64,000 bases of DNA from Erythrobacteraceae bacterium (lineage in GTDB: Bacteria > Pseudomonadota > Alphaproteobacteria > Sphingomonadales > Sphingomonadaceae), in assembly GCA_024642525.1 (NCBI GenBank), contig JAHEAX010000002.1, positions 62,001 to 126,000 on the forward strand. The letters are read 5' to 3'. Both the position numbers and the translations under genes were made by a program. Below the pieces are notes generated by a model. That model saw nothing but the letters and a program-made list of their open reading frames with translations, searched no databases and had not been told where the DNA came from. Each line of letters opens with the position of its first letter. Position 1 is the stretch's first letter. Positions 44,953 through 52,685 of the stretch are shown in pieces.

Positions 44953-45813
44953 TCATTGCTGGCGGAAAGCCCAGCGTAACGTGCGGCCCATCATGCTGGT
45001 GGCAGCACGCGCAGGCAGTCCGGCGATACCGGGTCGGCGCAGCCCCAGCATGGCGCGGGCAAAAGCGGGCAGCAGCTCTATCGCCGATGTGCCGATGGCC
45101 TGCTGGATAGCAGCAGGCGCGCCTTCAGGTTTCTGGTTGAGCACCAGCTGGGCAATCTCGCGCGCCTCGGCCGAAGCGTGCAGTTGCGGGCGCATTGCGC
45201 GCAGCAACCGTTCCGCCTCGTTACGCGTTTCGGGCACGGGGTCCGCGCCCAGCTTGCGGGCAATCACGGCAAATTGTCGGAAATATTCGTCCTGCTCCGC
45301 AAAGGGCATCTGCGGCCTTACATAGTGCAGATATGCTTCCAGAAAGCTGGTGGCTTCGGCCAGATGGACAAAGGCCAGCGTTGCAGGGTCGGTCGCGGAA
45401 TAGGGCGTTCCGTCTGGCAGGGTGCCGTTGACGCGGGTGTGTATCCTGTTGACCCTGTCGATGGTCTTTTCAGCTTCCGCGGCATCGCCAAATGTCGTGA
45501 TTGCAATAAACCGGGCTGTGCGGCGCAGGCGGCCATGCATGTCTGACCTGAAATCGGAATGGTCGATTACGCCCTGCAATGCGTGGGGATGCAGCATCTG
45601 CAGCAACAGGCCGCGCACCCCGCCGACCATCATGGATGTCACATCCGCATGGACCATGCGAATCGGCGAATCGCGTTCGAACAGGGCATTATCGGACGGC
45701 GGGACCGGTTTCTGCCCGCCTTCGACATCGTTGAAAACCGCGCGCACACGGCCAACCAGCTGTTCGCGAATTGCATCCGATGGGCGGCCAGTGAAGCGGG
45801 GCGGGGGCATCAT
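44953..45813 (-). CDS. DUF2236/MpaB-family putative oxygenase
   Basis: A 286-residue protein of the DUF2236 (oxygenase MpaB/latex-clearing-like) family. Motifs: [37 protein letters not shown] and [16 protein letters not shown], where conserved His residues may bind haem b. The family includes oxidative enzymes for mycotoxins and polyisoprene; the substrate here is unknown. The C-terminus has a Gly/Ala-rich helical end. It is divergent from the cobS-type gene. Confidence 0.86.
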   Translation of the reverse strand: MMPPPRFTGRPSDAIREQLVGRVRAVFNDVEGGQKPVPPSDNALFERDSPIRMVHADVTSMMVGGVRGLLLQMLHPHALQGVIDHSDFRSDMHGRLRRTARFIAITTFGDAAEAEKTIDRVNRIHTRVNGTLPDGTPYSATDPATLAFVHLAEATSFLEAYLHYVRPQMPFAEQDEYFRQFAVIARKLGADPVPETRNEAERLLRAMRPQLHASAEAREIAQLVLNQKPEGAPAAIQQAIGTSAIELLPAFARAMLGLRRPGIAGLPARAATSMMGRTLRWAFRQQ

Positions 45814-45902
45814 TCGTCAATATAGGGTTTTGGCCCGTGAATGAAATGTTCGGCTACGACCGCTTGCAGCCAAACGCGCTCACGGCTAGGCGTTCTTTCG
45901 CA

Positions 45903-46892
45903 ATGAACGAAACGACCAAGAGCTTCGAGCCTTCCAGCAAAACCGTCCTGGCCGCACCTGACAAACAGGTCAGCGTGCGCGAGGTATTCGGTATCGACAC
46001 CGACATGATGGTTCCGGCCTTTTCGGAAACCGATGAACGCGTGCCCGACTATGATGCAAGCTATGTGTTCGACCCGGATACGACGCTGGCCATTCTTGCA
46101 GGCTTTGCCTTCAACCGCCGCGTCATGGTGCAGGGGTATCACGGCACGGGTAAATCGACCCATATCGAACAGGTTGCTGCCCGGCTGAACTGGCCTTGCA
46201 TCCGCATCAACCTTGATGCGCATATCAGCCGGATCGATCTGGTTGGCCGCGATGCCATTGTGCTGCGCGATGGCCTGCAGGTGACCGAATTTCGCGAAGG
46301 CCTGCTGCCATGGGCGTTGCAGCATCCGGTGGCGCTGGTGTTCGACGAATATGACGCGGGCCGCCCTGACGTGATGTTCGTCATCCAGCGCGTGCTGGAA
46401 ACGGAAGGCAAGCTTACGCTGCTCGACCAGAACCGCGTCATCCGCCCTGATCCGGGCTTCCGCCTCTTCGCCACGGCAAATACGGTCGGTCTGGGTGATA
46501 CCAGCGGGCTGTATCATGGCACGCAGGCGATCAACCAGGGCCAGATGGATCGTTGGAACATCGTGGTTGGCCTGAATTACCTGCCTGCCGAAACGGAACA
46601 GAAGATTGTCCTCGCGAAGTCTCCGCAGACTGGCGAGAAGGTGGTCGCGGACATGATCAAGGTGGCAGACCTGACGCGTCAGGGCTTCATGAACGGCGAT
46701 ATCTCCACCGTCATGAGCCCGCGCACAGTCATCACCTGGGCGCAGAATGCCGATATTTTCAAGGATGTCGGCTTCGCATTCCGCCTCAGCTTCCTCAACA
46801 AATGTGACGAAGCAGAACGGATGCTGGTGGCTGAATATTACCAGCGCGTATTCGGCACAGAACTGCCTGAAAGTGTTGTTTCCAAGGTCTGA
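45903..46892 (+). CDS. cobS: CobS-type AAA+ ATPase (cobaltochelatase subunit)
   Basis: A 329-residue MoxR-like AAA+ ATPase with [13 protein letters not shown] (Walker A), [13 protein letters not shown] (Walker B) and [21 protein letters not shown] (sensor 1). This wording matches CobS of aerobic cobaltochelatase, which inserts cobalt into hydrogenobyrinate with CobN and CobT. Neither CobT nor CobN is adjacent; a PBP gene follows instead. The start at 45903 ([11 protein letters not shown]) fits CobS length; an upstream ATG at 45837 adds 22 residues. CobS-like ATPases can also serve other VWA/MIDAS partners. Confidence 0.88.
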   Translation: MNETTKSFEPSSKTVLAAPDKQVSVREVFGIDTDMMVPAFSETDERVPDYDASYVFDPDTTLAILAGFAFNRRVMVQGYHGTGKSTHIEQVAARLNWPCIRINLDAHISRIDLVGRDAIVLRDGLQVTEFREGLLPWALQHPVALVFDEYDAGRPDVMFVIQRVLETEGKLTLLDQNRVIRPDPGFRLFATANTVGLGDTSGLYHGTQAINQGQMDRWNIVVGLNYLPAETEQKIVLAKSPQTGEKVVADMIKVADLTRQGFMNGDISTVMSPRTVITWAQNADIFKDVGFAFRLSFLNKCDEAERMLVAEYYQRVFGTELPESVVSKV

Positions 46893-46940
46893 TGCGGCGT
46901 CCTGCCACGTCCGGCCTGCGGAAAAAACCACTCGCTTTTG

Positions 46941-46962
46941 CTGTATTGTTTGAATAATACAG
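46941..46962 (+). promoter_or_regulatory. perfect 7-bp palindrome overlapping the PBP translation start region
   Basis: CTGTATT-N8-AATACAG (46941-46947 and 46956-46962) ends six bases before the ATG at 46969, so it covers the place of the Shine-Dalgarno sequence. As DNA it could be an operator; as RNA, a small hairpin that limits ribosome access. It is one of the few AT-rich symmetric elements in the window. Confidence 0.5.
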
Positions 46963-46968
46963 TTAGAG

Positions 46969-49083
46969 ATGATCGGTAAATTACTCAGAGGATTGAAGGG
47001 CAATGCCCATCGTCCCGCGCCAGACCGGCGGGGCGCGAACCACTATTTTTCGCTGCAGGACCCGTATGGCGACCGGTGGGATGATGACGACCCCGATTAT
47101 GCGGATTATCGTGCAGCCCCTGCGCCTGCTCCTGCTGTAAGGAAGCATACACGCTGGTGGTGGTTCAGCCGCGGGGTTGCCGCATTCCTGTTTCTGCTGA
47201 TGCTGACGGTAGCGTGGCTGGCAATTACAGCCCCGCTGTCAAAATCTCTCGAACCGATTGCGCCGCCCCAGATCACCCTGCTTTCCGCAGATGGCACGCC
47301 CATTGCCCGGAACGGAGCGATCATTGCCGCGCCCGTCGATACCGAAAAGCTGCCGGAACATGTTGTCGAAGCATTTCTTGCCATCGAGGACCGGCGTTTC
47401 TTCAGCCATTGGGGCGTTGACCCGCGCGGACTTGCCCGTGCTGCGCTGTCGAACTTCACTGGTGGTTCCACTCAAGGCGGCAGCACGATCACGCAGCAGC
47501 TTGCCAAGTTCACCTTTCTCACACCGGAACGCAGCCTGACGCGCAAGGCGCGGGAGATGCTGATCGCATTCTGGCTGGAAACCTGGCTGACGAAGGAAGA
47601 AATTCTCGAACGCTATCTGTCCAACACCTATTTCGGCGATAACGTCTATGGTCTGCGGGCAGCGTCCCTTCATTACTTCTACCGCCAGCCGGAAAATCTG
47701 ACGCTGGGGCAGGCGGCGATGCTGGCGGGGTTGGTTCAGGCACCGTCGCGCTTTGCGCCGACACGTCATTATGACCGTGCCGAAAAGCGGATGAAAATGG
47801 TGGTGAATGCCATGGTCGATGCAGATTTCATTACCGAGGGTGAAGCGCGCGCAATTCGCAAGCCACGGCTGGATGTACGCACGCGCAATGACCTGCCCAC
47901 TGGCACCTATTTTGCCGACTGGGCATTGCCCGAAGCGCGCAAGATGGCGGGCGCAAGCTATTCCAGCCAGACTTACACCACGACTCTGGATGCGAGGCTT
48001 CAGGGCATTGCCAGCCGCGTGGTCAGCCGCGCGGGGCTTGGCAATGCGCAGGTGGCGCTGGTGGCGATGCGGCCCAATGGCGATGTCGTGGCGATGATTG
48101 GCGGCAAGGATTACCGCAAATCTCCCTTCAACCGCGCAACGCAGGCGAAACGTCAGCCGGGTTCCACCTTCAAGCTGTTCGTCTGGCTGACGGCGCTGGA
48201 TGCAGGGATGGACCCCGATGATCTGATCGATAACCGCGCTTTCGACAAAGGCAGCTACCAGCCGCGAAATGCCAGCGGGCGCTATTCCGATACGATTACG
48301 TTGAAGGAAGCATTCGCGCGGTCGAGCAATGTCGCCGCCGTGCGCCTGTTCAACGAGTTGGGCGACAAGGCAGTGATCCGCACAGCGCGTGATTTTGGCA
48401 TTACATCGCCGCTGGCAGAAGGTGACCCCAGCCTGGCGCTGGGAACATCCACGGTCACGCTGCTGGAATTGACCGCTGCCTATGCAGGCGTTGCGGCCAA
48501 TGAATATCCCGTCATCCCGCGCGCGTTTCCAGCAGAGGAGAAGGGCTGGTTCGACTGGCTGTGGAATTCAAAAAGCCACCTTTCCAGTTCGCAGCACCGC
48601 GCGATGCAGGAAATGCTGCGCAGCGTCATCAATAGCGGCACCGGCCGTTCAGCCATGCTGTCCATCCCCAATTACGGCAAGACCGGCACCAGCCAGGACA
48701 ACCGTGATGCACTGTTCATCGGCTATGCCGGCGATCTGGTGGTGGGCGTGTGGATCGGCAATGACGATAATACCCCCCTCAACGGCGTCAGCGGCGGCGG
48801 GCTGCCTGCGAAGATATGGGCCAATTTCATGCGTCAGGCGCAGAATGTCCCTGCCGGTAGGCCGCGTCAGCAGGAAGTTGACCCTGAAGGGCCGATCCAA
48901 CCGCTCGACGTGCCTGACCTTGGGGATATCCCGATTGGCAATAATGGCACCCGCCTCAATGTGGATGACGGCGAAGGACTGACAATCACCACCGATGTGC
49001 AGGGCGTGCCGATCGAAATCAGGCTGGATGACAGGGGTATCAAGGTGGAGCCGGGACAGGCGCCCCCACCGCCGGAAAACTAG
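46969..49083 (+). CDS. bifunctional penicillin-binding protein (class A, PBP1-type)
   Basis: 704 residues. A cytoplasmic N-terminal segment is acidic (DDDDPDYADYRAAP), then one transmembrane helix (about 63-88). The GT51 glycosyltransferase domain has LAIEDRRFFSHWGVD and GGSTITQQLAKFTF. The transpeptidase domain has SxxK in PGSTFKLF, SSN in SSNVAAV, and KTGTSQ, all intact. It polymerises and crosslinks peptidoglycan in the periplasm. The C-terminus is a Pro-rich tail ending PPPPEN. The stop codon lies in the first copy of a 14-bp tandem repeat. It is preceded by the palindrome at 46941 and lacks a clear Shine-Dalgarno sequence. Confidence 0.95.
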   Translation: MIGKLLRGLKGNAHRPAPDRRGANHYFSLQDPYGDRWDDDDPDYADYRAAPAPAPAVRKHTRWWWFSRGVAAFLFLLMLTVAWLAITAPLSKSLEPIAPPQITLLSADGTPIARNGAIIAAPVDTEKLPEHVVEAFLAIEDRRFFSHWGVDPRGLARAALSNFTGGSTQGGSTITQQLAKFTFLTPERSLTRKAREMLIAFWLETWLTKEEILERYLSNTYFGDNVYGLRAASLHYFYRQPENLTLGQAAMLAGLVQAPSRFAPTRHYDRAEKRMKMVVNAMVDADFITEGEARAIRKPRLDVRTRNDLPTGTYFADWALPEARKMAGASYSSQTYTTTLDARLQGIASRVVSRAGLGNAQVALVAMRPNGDVVAMIGGKDYRKSPFNRATQAKRQPGSTFKLFVWLTALDAGMDPDDLIDNRAFDKGSYQPRNASGRYSDTITLKEAFARSSNVAAVRLFNELGDKAVIRTARDFGITSPLAEGDPSLALGTSTVTLLELTAAYAGVAANEYPVIPRAFPAEEKGWFDWLWNSKSHLSSSQHRAMQEMLRSVINSGTGRSAMLSIPNYGKTGTSQDNRDALFIGYAGDLVVGVWIGNDDNTPLNGVSGGGLPAKIWANFMRQAQNVPAGRPRQQEVDPEGPIQPLDVPDLGDIPIGNNGTRLNVDDGEGLTITTDVQGVPIEIRLDDRGIKVEPGQAPPPPEN

Positions 49084-49127
49084 CCCAGGAGAACTGGGGC
49101 CGGAAAACTAGGGCCGGAAAACTGGGG
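49071..49127. repeat. four-copy 14-bp tandem repeat at the PBP stop codon
   Basis: A unit like GCCGGAAAACTAGG is repeated at exact 14-bp spacing, starting at 49071, 49085, 49099 and 49113. Copies 1, 3 and 4 are near identical; copy 2 (CCAGGAGAACTG) is degenerate. Copy 1 includes the last codons and stop of the PBP gene. As 14 is not a multiple of three, gain or loss of units upstream of the stop would change the C-terminus. After the repeat about 30 bp remain before the thioesterase stop. Confidence 0.85.
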
Positions 49128-49159
49128 TTCCCGGGGCAGGCACCTGCGATCAAGCCAGA

Positions 49160-49585
49160 TCAGCGGTCTTCGGGGCCCATCAAGACGTTCAGTATCGCCG
49201 TTGCAATCGGCCGGTCCCGATCATCCTGCCATGCTTCCACCGCGATATTGGCATTGCGCCGGCCAAGCTTGGTTATCCGGCCCTTGGCATAGGTAGGTCG
49301 CTGTTTGCCTGCTGACAGGAACTGGACGGTGATGTTGATCGGCTTGAGCCTGTGCTTGCGCCCCAATCGTGCAAGTTCGCTGCGCAGCACGGCATAGGCA
49401 GCAGTTTCCAGCAGGCCGCTGGTTGCGCCGCCATGCAGATGGCCGGGCCGCCCTTCCACACCGCCGCCAAATTCGAATGTAAGAACAGGTGCGCCGCTTT
49501 CCTCGCCATGTACCGTGATACCCAGCGAACGGGCATAGGGGGTAAGCTGCTTGTCCGCAGGGCCGTGTTCTACCGGATCAGACAT
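49160..49585 (-). CDS. PaaI-family hotdog thioesterase
   Basis: About 141 residues, a single hotdog domain. It contains GRPGHLHGGATSGLLETAAY (the HGG-x-loop of the PaaI group) and a later strand INITVQFLSAGKQRP. Its start overlaps the end of a second hotdog gene by eight bases, so they may form a heteromer or act on related acyl-CoA substrates. The ATG at 49585 (MSDPVEHGP) is chosen; an upstream extension is possible but lies within the neighbour. Confidence 0.86.
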   Translation of the reverse strand: MSDPVEHGPADKQLTPYARSLGITVHGEESGAPVLTFEFGGGVEGRPGHLHGGATSGLLETAAYAVLRSELARLGRKHRLKPINITVQFLSAGKQRPTYAKGRITKLGRRNANIAVEAWQDDRDRPIATAILNVLMGPEDR

Positions 49586-50027
49586 TGCGCGGGTCCCCTG
49601 CGATGGACATGAAGACGCCGGCAATATGCGCCACCGGGTCATCCGGATCGCCATCATGGGCAAATCCGCGGACAAAGGCGGCAGAGCGCGTTAGCCGGTA
49701 ACATTCCGCATGGCCGATTACGGCTGCACGTTCCCGGGCAGGGCGCTGGTAATCAACCCGCAGGTCCAGTGTGGCGATGGCGTTAAAACCGCCCATCTTC
49801 GTCCAGATGCACAGGCCCGATGCCATATCCATCAGGCTGATGATCGGACCCGAAGCGAGCACTTCGTGATCTTCTTCGCCCAACAGGTCTTCACGCCAGG
49901 GCAGCTTGAGTTCCACCCAATCATCGCCGTGGCGGCAATATTCCAGGCCCAGCCATCCGGCATGTCCGTGGGACAGCAACATCGGGGCAGCGCGGCTGGG
50001 ATCGAAGCGATTGGTCTGTTCGGCCAT
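49578..50027 (-). CDS. PaaI-family hotdog thioesterase
   Basis: 149 residues, hotdog fold. It has GWLGLEYCRHGDDWVELKLPW, then ASGPIISLMDMASGLCIWT with Asp in the place of the acidic catalytic residue, and IATLDLRVDYQRPARE. It is upstream of and overlaps the other hotdog gene. Acyl-CoA or aromatic-CoA thioester hydrolysis is the family role; the substrate is unknown. The two genes differ clearly, so they are old duplicates at most. It is divergent from the small-peptide operon at 50146. Confidence 0.86.
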   Translation of the reverse strand: MAEQTNRFDPSRAAPMLLSHGHAGWLGLEYCRHGDDWVELKLPWREDLLGEEDHEVLASGPIISLMDMASGLCIWTKMGGFNAIATLDLRVDYQRPARERAAVIGHAECYRLTRSAAFVRGFAHDGDPDDPVAHIAGVFMSIAGDPRNV

Positions 50028-50145
50028 GCCGACCCTCTGCGGGCAGGTTCCATGCTTTTCAATCTTTTAATTTAACGCAGCCGGCCCGGCACGGCAGCAG
50101 CATGCGGGCGGCACACAATCCGTGCGCCAATTACGGAGACTTTCT

Positions 50146-50322
50146 ATGAACTTACCCTCCCTCTCGCTGCCCAGCATTGACCTGTCCTCCTTGCCCGATC
50201 TTGACCGGCTGACCGGTACTTTCGGCAGCCTTTCAGACCTTGCCAGCGCGTCGACGGATGATCGCGTAGTGGTCATCATGGTCTATATTTACGATCTTAT
50301 TCCGCCTGAAGGCCTGCTCTGA
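50146..50322 (+). CDS. 58-residue peptide, possible precursor peptide
   Basis: A small gene with a strong Shine-Dalgarno sequence (CGGAGA, seven bases before the ATG). The N-terminal part (about 1-20) repeats Leu-Pro-Ser/Leu-Ser-type units (NLPSLSLPSIDLSSLPDLD). The middle is polar and ends STDDR. The C-terminal 18 residues are a hydrophobic VVVIMVYIYD followed by LIPPEGLL. This leader/core-like layout and its place 16 bp before two unrecognised cupin-like genes suggest a substrate peptide, but no family is recognised. It could also be a small membrane-binding protein. An upstream in-frame start at 50122 is less likely. Confidence 0.72.
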   Translation: MNLPSLSLPSIDLSSLPDLDRLTGTFGSLSDLASASTDDRVVVIMVYIYDLIPPEGLL

Positions 50323-50338
50323 ACCACCGGGGCTGACA

Positions 50339-51298
50339 ATGCGTATCGACCCAATCGTGCGCGCGCTGCGGAGCGACCCTGCTCCGCAGCGCAAAGCGCA
50401 ATCGAAATTGCAGCAGGCCAGGGCCAGTTGGCAGGAAGCGCCCGCCAACCGTGCCGCGCTGCATCAACTGGCGCAGTTCGGCAGCGGCGAAGCTTTGGCT
50501 GATTGTCCGGCTCTGCAAAACCTGTTTTTCTGCCCGTTTGCGGCAGCGGAATTTGCCGCATCGCTGGTGGGCGCGGTGGTGCCGAAACTGTCAGAATGCG
50601 CGCTCGGCCATGTGCCATTTCGCCATCAATATTCAGGCGGCATGGCAGTCATCCAAGTGACTGAGGCGGGAAGGGCAGCATTGTCGCTGGTGCTGTATGA
50701 ACGCACATCGCAGTCGTCTGCCGCGCAGACGGTGTGCTTCACCGACAGCGAACGGCACGAGATGGCGTTGGCAGGCTCAGCAAGAATGCGGCTGCTTTCG
50801 TGGACGGCAAACACAGATGGCAACGCAGAGATCTCCTGCGAGCCGCTCCATTTTGCGCGGGGGCAGGCCTTATGCCTCACGGGCATTCACACAACAAAGC
50901 AAGTGGAGCAGGTTGACGGAAGGCTGGTTGTCCTGCGCCTCAGCCGTACTCCGGCAAAGCCAGCGCCAAGCATGGAATTTCGCCTGTCGGACGGGGCCTT
51001 GGTGCATCAGGCCAGCGGCAACAGGCAGGATAGCCGCCACGAGATGATGCTCGCACTGCTGGGCAAAATGGGTCGCAGCGATGCAGCCCCGGCGATGGCA
51101 GCGATGACCGAGGACGGCAGCGATCATCTGCGCTGGCAGGCCCTGCGCGAATGCCTGGCGCTCGATACCGGCACAGGCTTTGCCGCACTTTCGAAGCTGG
51201 CGGCCAATGTTGGCGACAGTCTGGCGCCGCAAGCGGCCGGGTTGAAGGACAATCTCATCCGGACCTATCCCGCCCTTACGTTGATGGAGAACGCATAA
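50339..51298 (+). CDS. unrecognised protein: cupin-like core with HEAT-like tail
   Basis: 319 residues with no family I can name. The region about 90-200 is beta-rich, with GHVPFRHQYSGG near residue 90 and CEPLHFARGQALCLTGIHTT near 168-185, resembling a degenerate cupin with His at 91, 96, 171 and 184. The C-terminal part (about 232-305) is helical and looks like HEAT/ARM-type repeats (DSRHEMMLALLGKMGRSDAA, LRWQALRECLALD). The next gene has the same order of parts. It begins 16 bp after the small peptide and shares one base with the next start, so all three form an operon. Confidence 0.7.
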   Translation: MRIDPIVRALRSDPAPQRKAQSKLQQARASWQEAPANRAALHQLAQFGSGEALADCPALQNLFFCPFAAAEFAASLVGAVVPKLSECALGHVPFRHQYSGGMAVIQVTEAGRAALSLVLYERTSQSSAAQTVCFTDSERHEMALAGSARMRLLSWTANTDGNAEISCEPLHFARGQALCLTGIHTTKQVEQVDGRLVVLRLSRTPAKPAPSMEFRLSDGALVHQASGNRQDSRHEMMLALLGKMGRSDAAPAMAAMTEDGSDHLRWQALRECLALDTGTGFAALSKLAANVGDSLAPQAAGLKDNLIRTYPALTLMENA

Positions 51299-52203
51299 TG
51301 CCGCACGTTATTTCCCTTGACGAGGACGCCAGTTGCGCCCTCGGCGAATGTGTCGATGCCATCGCTTCGACAGGTTTTGATGCCCGGGATGAAGGCAGCA
51401 TCATGCACGCATCACAGTGGCTGGGGCGGCTGGGAAACAACCGCACGTTCCTTGGCGATATCATGGTCCGCGAATTGCAGGACCGGGCCACCGGGGTTCC
51501 GGATGGCAGCGCCTATGGGGCGCAGGCCATTATGCTGTCATCGGCGCAGGCGGGGTTTTTCCTGCGGGCCAATATCTGGCCGTCAGCCGATGACCATGCC
51601 TACCGCGCCAGCGGTGCGGCCAGCTTCGTCTATGAACTGCCGCATGACCATAATTTCAGCTTCCTGACCCATGGATATTTTGGCCCCGGATATGTCAGTG
51701 ACTATTATGAATATGATTATGAGCAAGTGGCTGGCTGGCGAGGAGAAGAAGCGGGTTTGCGATTTGTCGAGCGTAGCACACTGACGCCGGGCAAGCTGAT
51801 GCTGTACCGGGCGAATGTTGATGTCCACAGCCAGTTGCCACCTGCCAGCATGTCGGTTTCGCTCAATGTCATGGGCATTGACGATGCGCAGGGCTGGCAC
51901 GACCAATATGGGTTCGACACCGCCACCGACAGCGTCAGCGCAATTCTGAACCCGACATCGACTGAGACATTTCTTCGCCTTGCGGTCGGGTTGGGGGATG
52001 CAAATGCGATCGAGCTTGCTGAACGCTTCGGCCGCAACCATCCCAGTGACCGGCTGCGGCTGGCCAGTTTCGAGGCGCGCTCTTTGTTGCTGGACAGATC
52101 AGGGCAGGATGACCTGTGGCGTGATGCCGAAAAGGCAGGAAGCCGGATGGTTGCGCAAGAAGCCCGCGCGCGGCGAGCGCAGCTGGAGCAGATGCCGCTC
52201 TAG
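51298..52203 (+). CDS. unrecognised protein: cupin-like (metal site) with HEAT-like tail
   Basis: 301 residues. The middle (about 85-195) has a good double-stranded beta-helix metal site: LPHDHNF with His116 and His118, THGYFGPGYVSDYYEYD with a possible Glu138, and the second motif PGKLMLYRANVDVHSQLPP with His177. Such an HxH...E...H set suggests a cupin or 2-oxoglutarate-type oxygenase. The C-terminal part (about 222-266) is HEAT-like, TFLRLAVGLGDANAIELAER and LRLASFEARSLLLD, matching the neighbour's tail. Its start overlaps the previous stop by one base (TAATG). Its stop overlaps ruvX, on the other strand, by four bases. Confidence 0.72.
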   Translation: MPHVISLDEDASCALGECVDAIASTGFDARDEGSIMHASQWLGRLGNNRTFLGDIMVRELQDRATGVPDGSAYGAQAIMLSSAQAGFFLRANIWPSADDHAYRASGAASFVYELPHDHNFSFLTHGYFGPGYVSDYYEYDYEQVAGWRGEEAGLRFVERSTLTPGKLMLYRANVDVHSQLPPASMSVSLNVMGIDDAQGWHDQYGFDTATDSVSAILNPTSTETFLRLAVGLGDANAIELAERFGRNHPSDRLRLASFEARSLLLDRSGQDDLWRDAEKAGSRMVAQEARARRAQLEQMPL

Positions 52204-52685
52204 AAAATGCTGCCAGCCATCGCGTCGATCGCGCCTTGCAGAAAAATGGCTGCGGCGTGGCTATCGATCCGCTCGGCGCGTTTCTTGCGGCTGAAATCCT
52301 GGCCGATCATCGCGCTTTCGGCGCTGGCGGTCGACCAGCGTTCGTCCCACAGCAACACCGGCAATTCGAAAGCGGCATTGAGATTGCGGGCATAGGCACG
52401 GCTGGCCTGCGCGCGCGGCCCTTCGCTGCCATCCATATTTCGGGGCAGGCCAATCACCATCCCGAGCACTTTTCTTTCTGCGATGATGGCCGCCAGCGCA
52501 TCCCTGTCCCGCCCGAATTTGCCGCGCGGCAGGGTCTTGCCAGCCGTGGCAAATTGCCAACCTGCATCGCACGTCGCCGTGCCCAGCGTCTTTGTGCCCA
52601 GGTCAATTGCCAGCAATGCGCCGCCATCTGGCAGCGCATCGCCAAATTCACGGGCGCTATCGGTAATCAGCGTGCTGCACTCCAC
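52200..52685 (-). CDS. ruvX: RuvX/YqgF Holliday junction resolvase-like protein
   Basis: A 161-residue RNase H-fold protein. It has LLAIDLGTKTLGTATC, MVIGLPRNMDGSEGPRAQ and LLWDERWSTASAE, with Asp in DSHAAAIFLQ, the family's active-site set. The family is thought to act in pre-16S rRNA processing and DNA repair. The start is GTG at 52685, overlapping the DUF3089 gene by 19 bases, so it is translationally linked. Other internal starts are possible because the first 25 residues are less conserved. Confidence 0.91.
   Translation of the reverse strand: MECSTLITDSAREFGDALPDGGALLAIDLGTKTLGTATCDAGWQFATAGKTLPRGKFGRDRDALAAIIAERKVLGMVIGLPRNMDGSEGPRAQASRAYARNLNAAFELPVLLWDERWSTASAESAMIGQDFSRKKRAERIDSHAAAIFLQGAIDAMAGSIF

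Noticed and set aside
45810-47003. A 397-codon frame antisense to cobS
   Set aside because: Shadow of the AAA+ gene; no recognisable protein.
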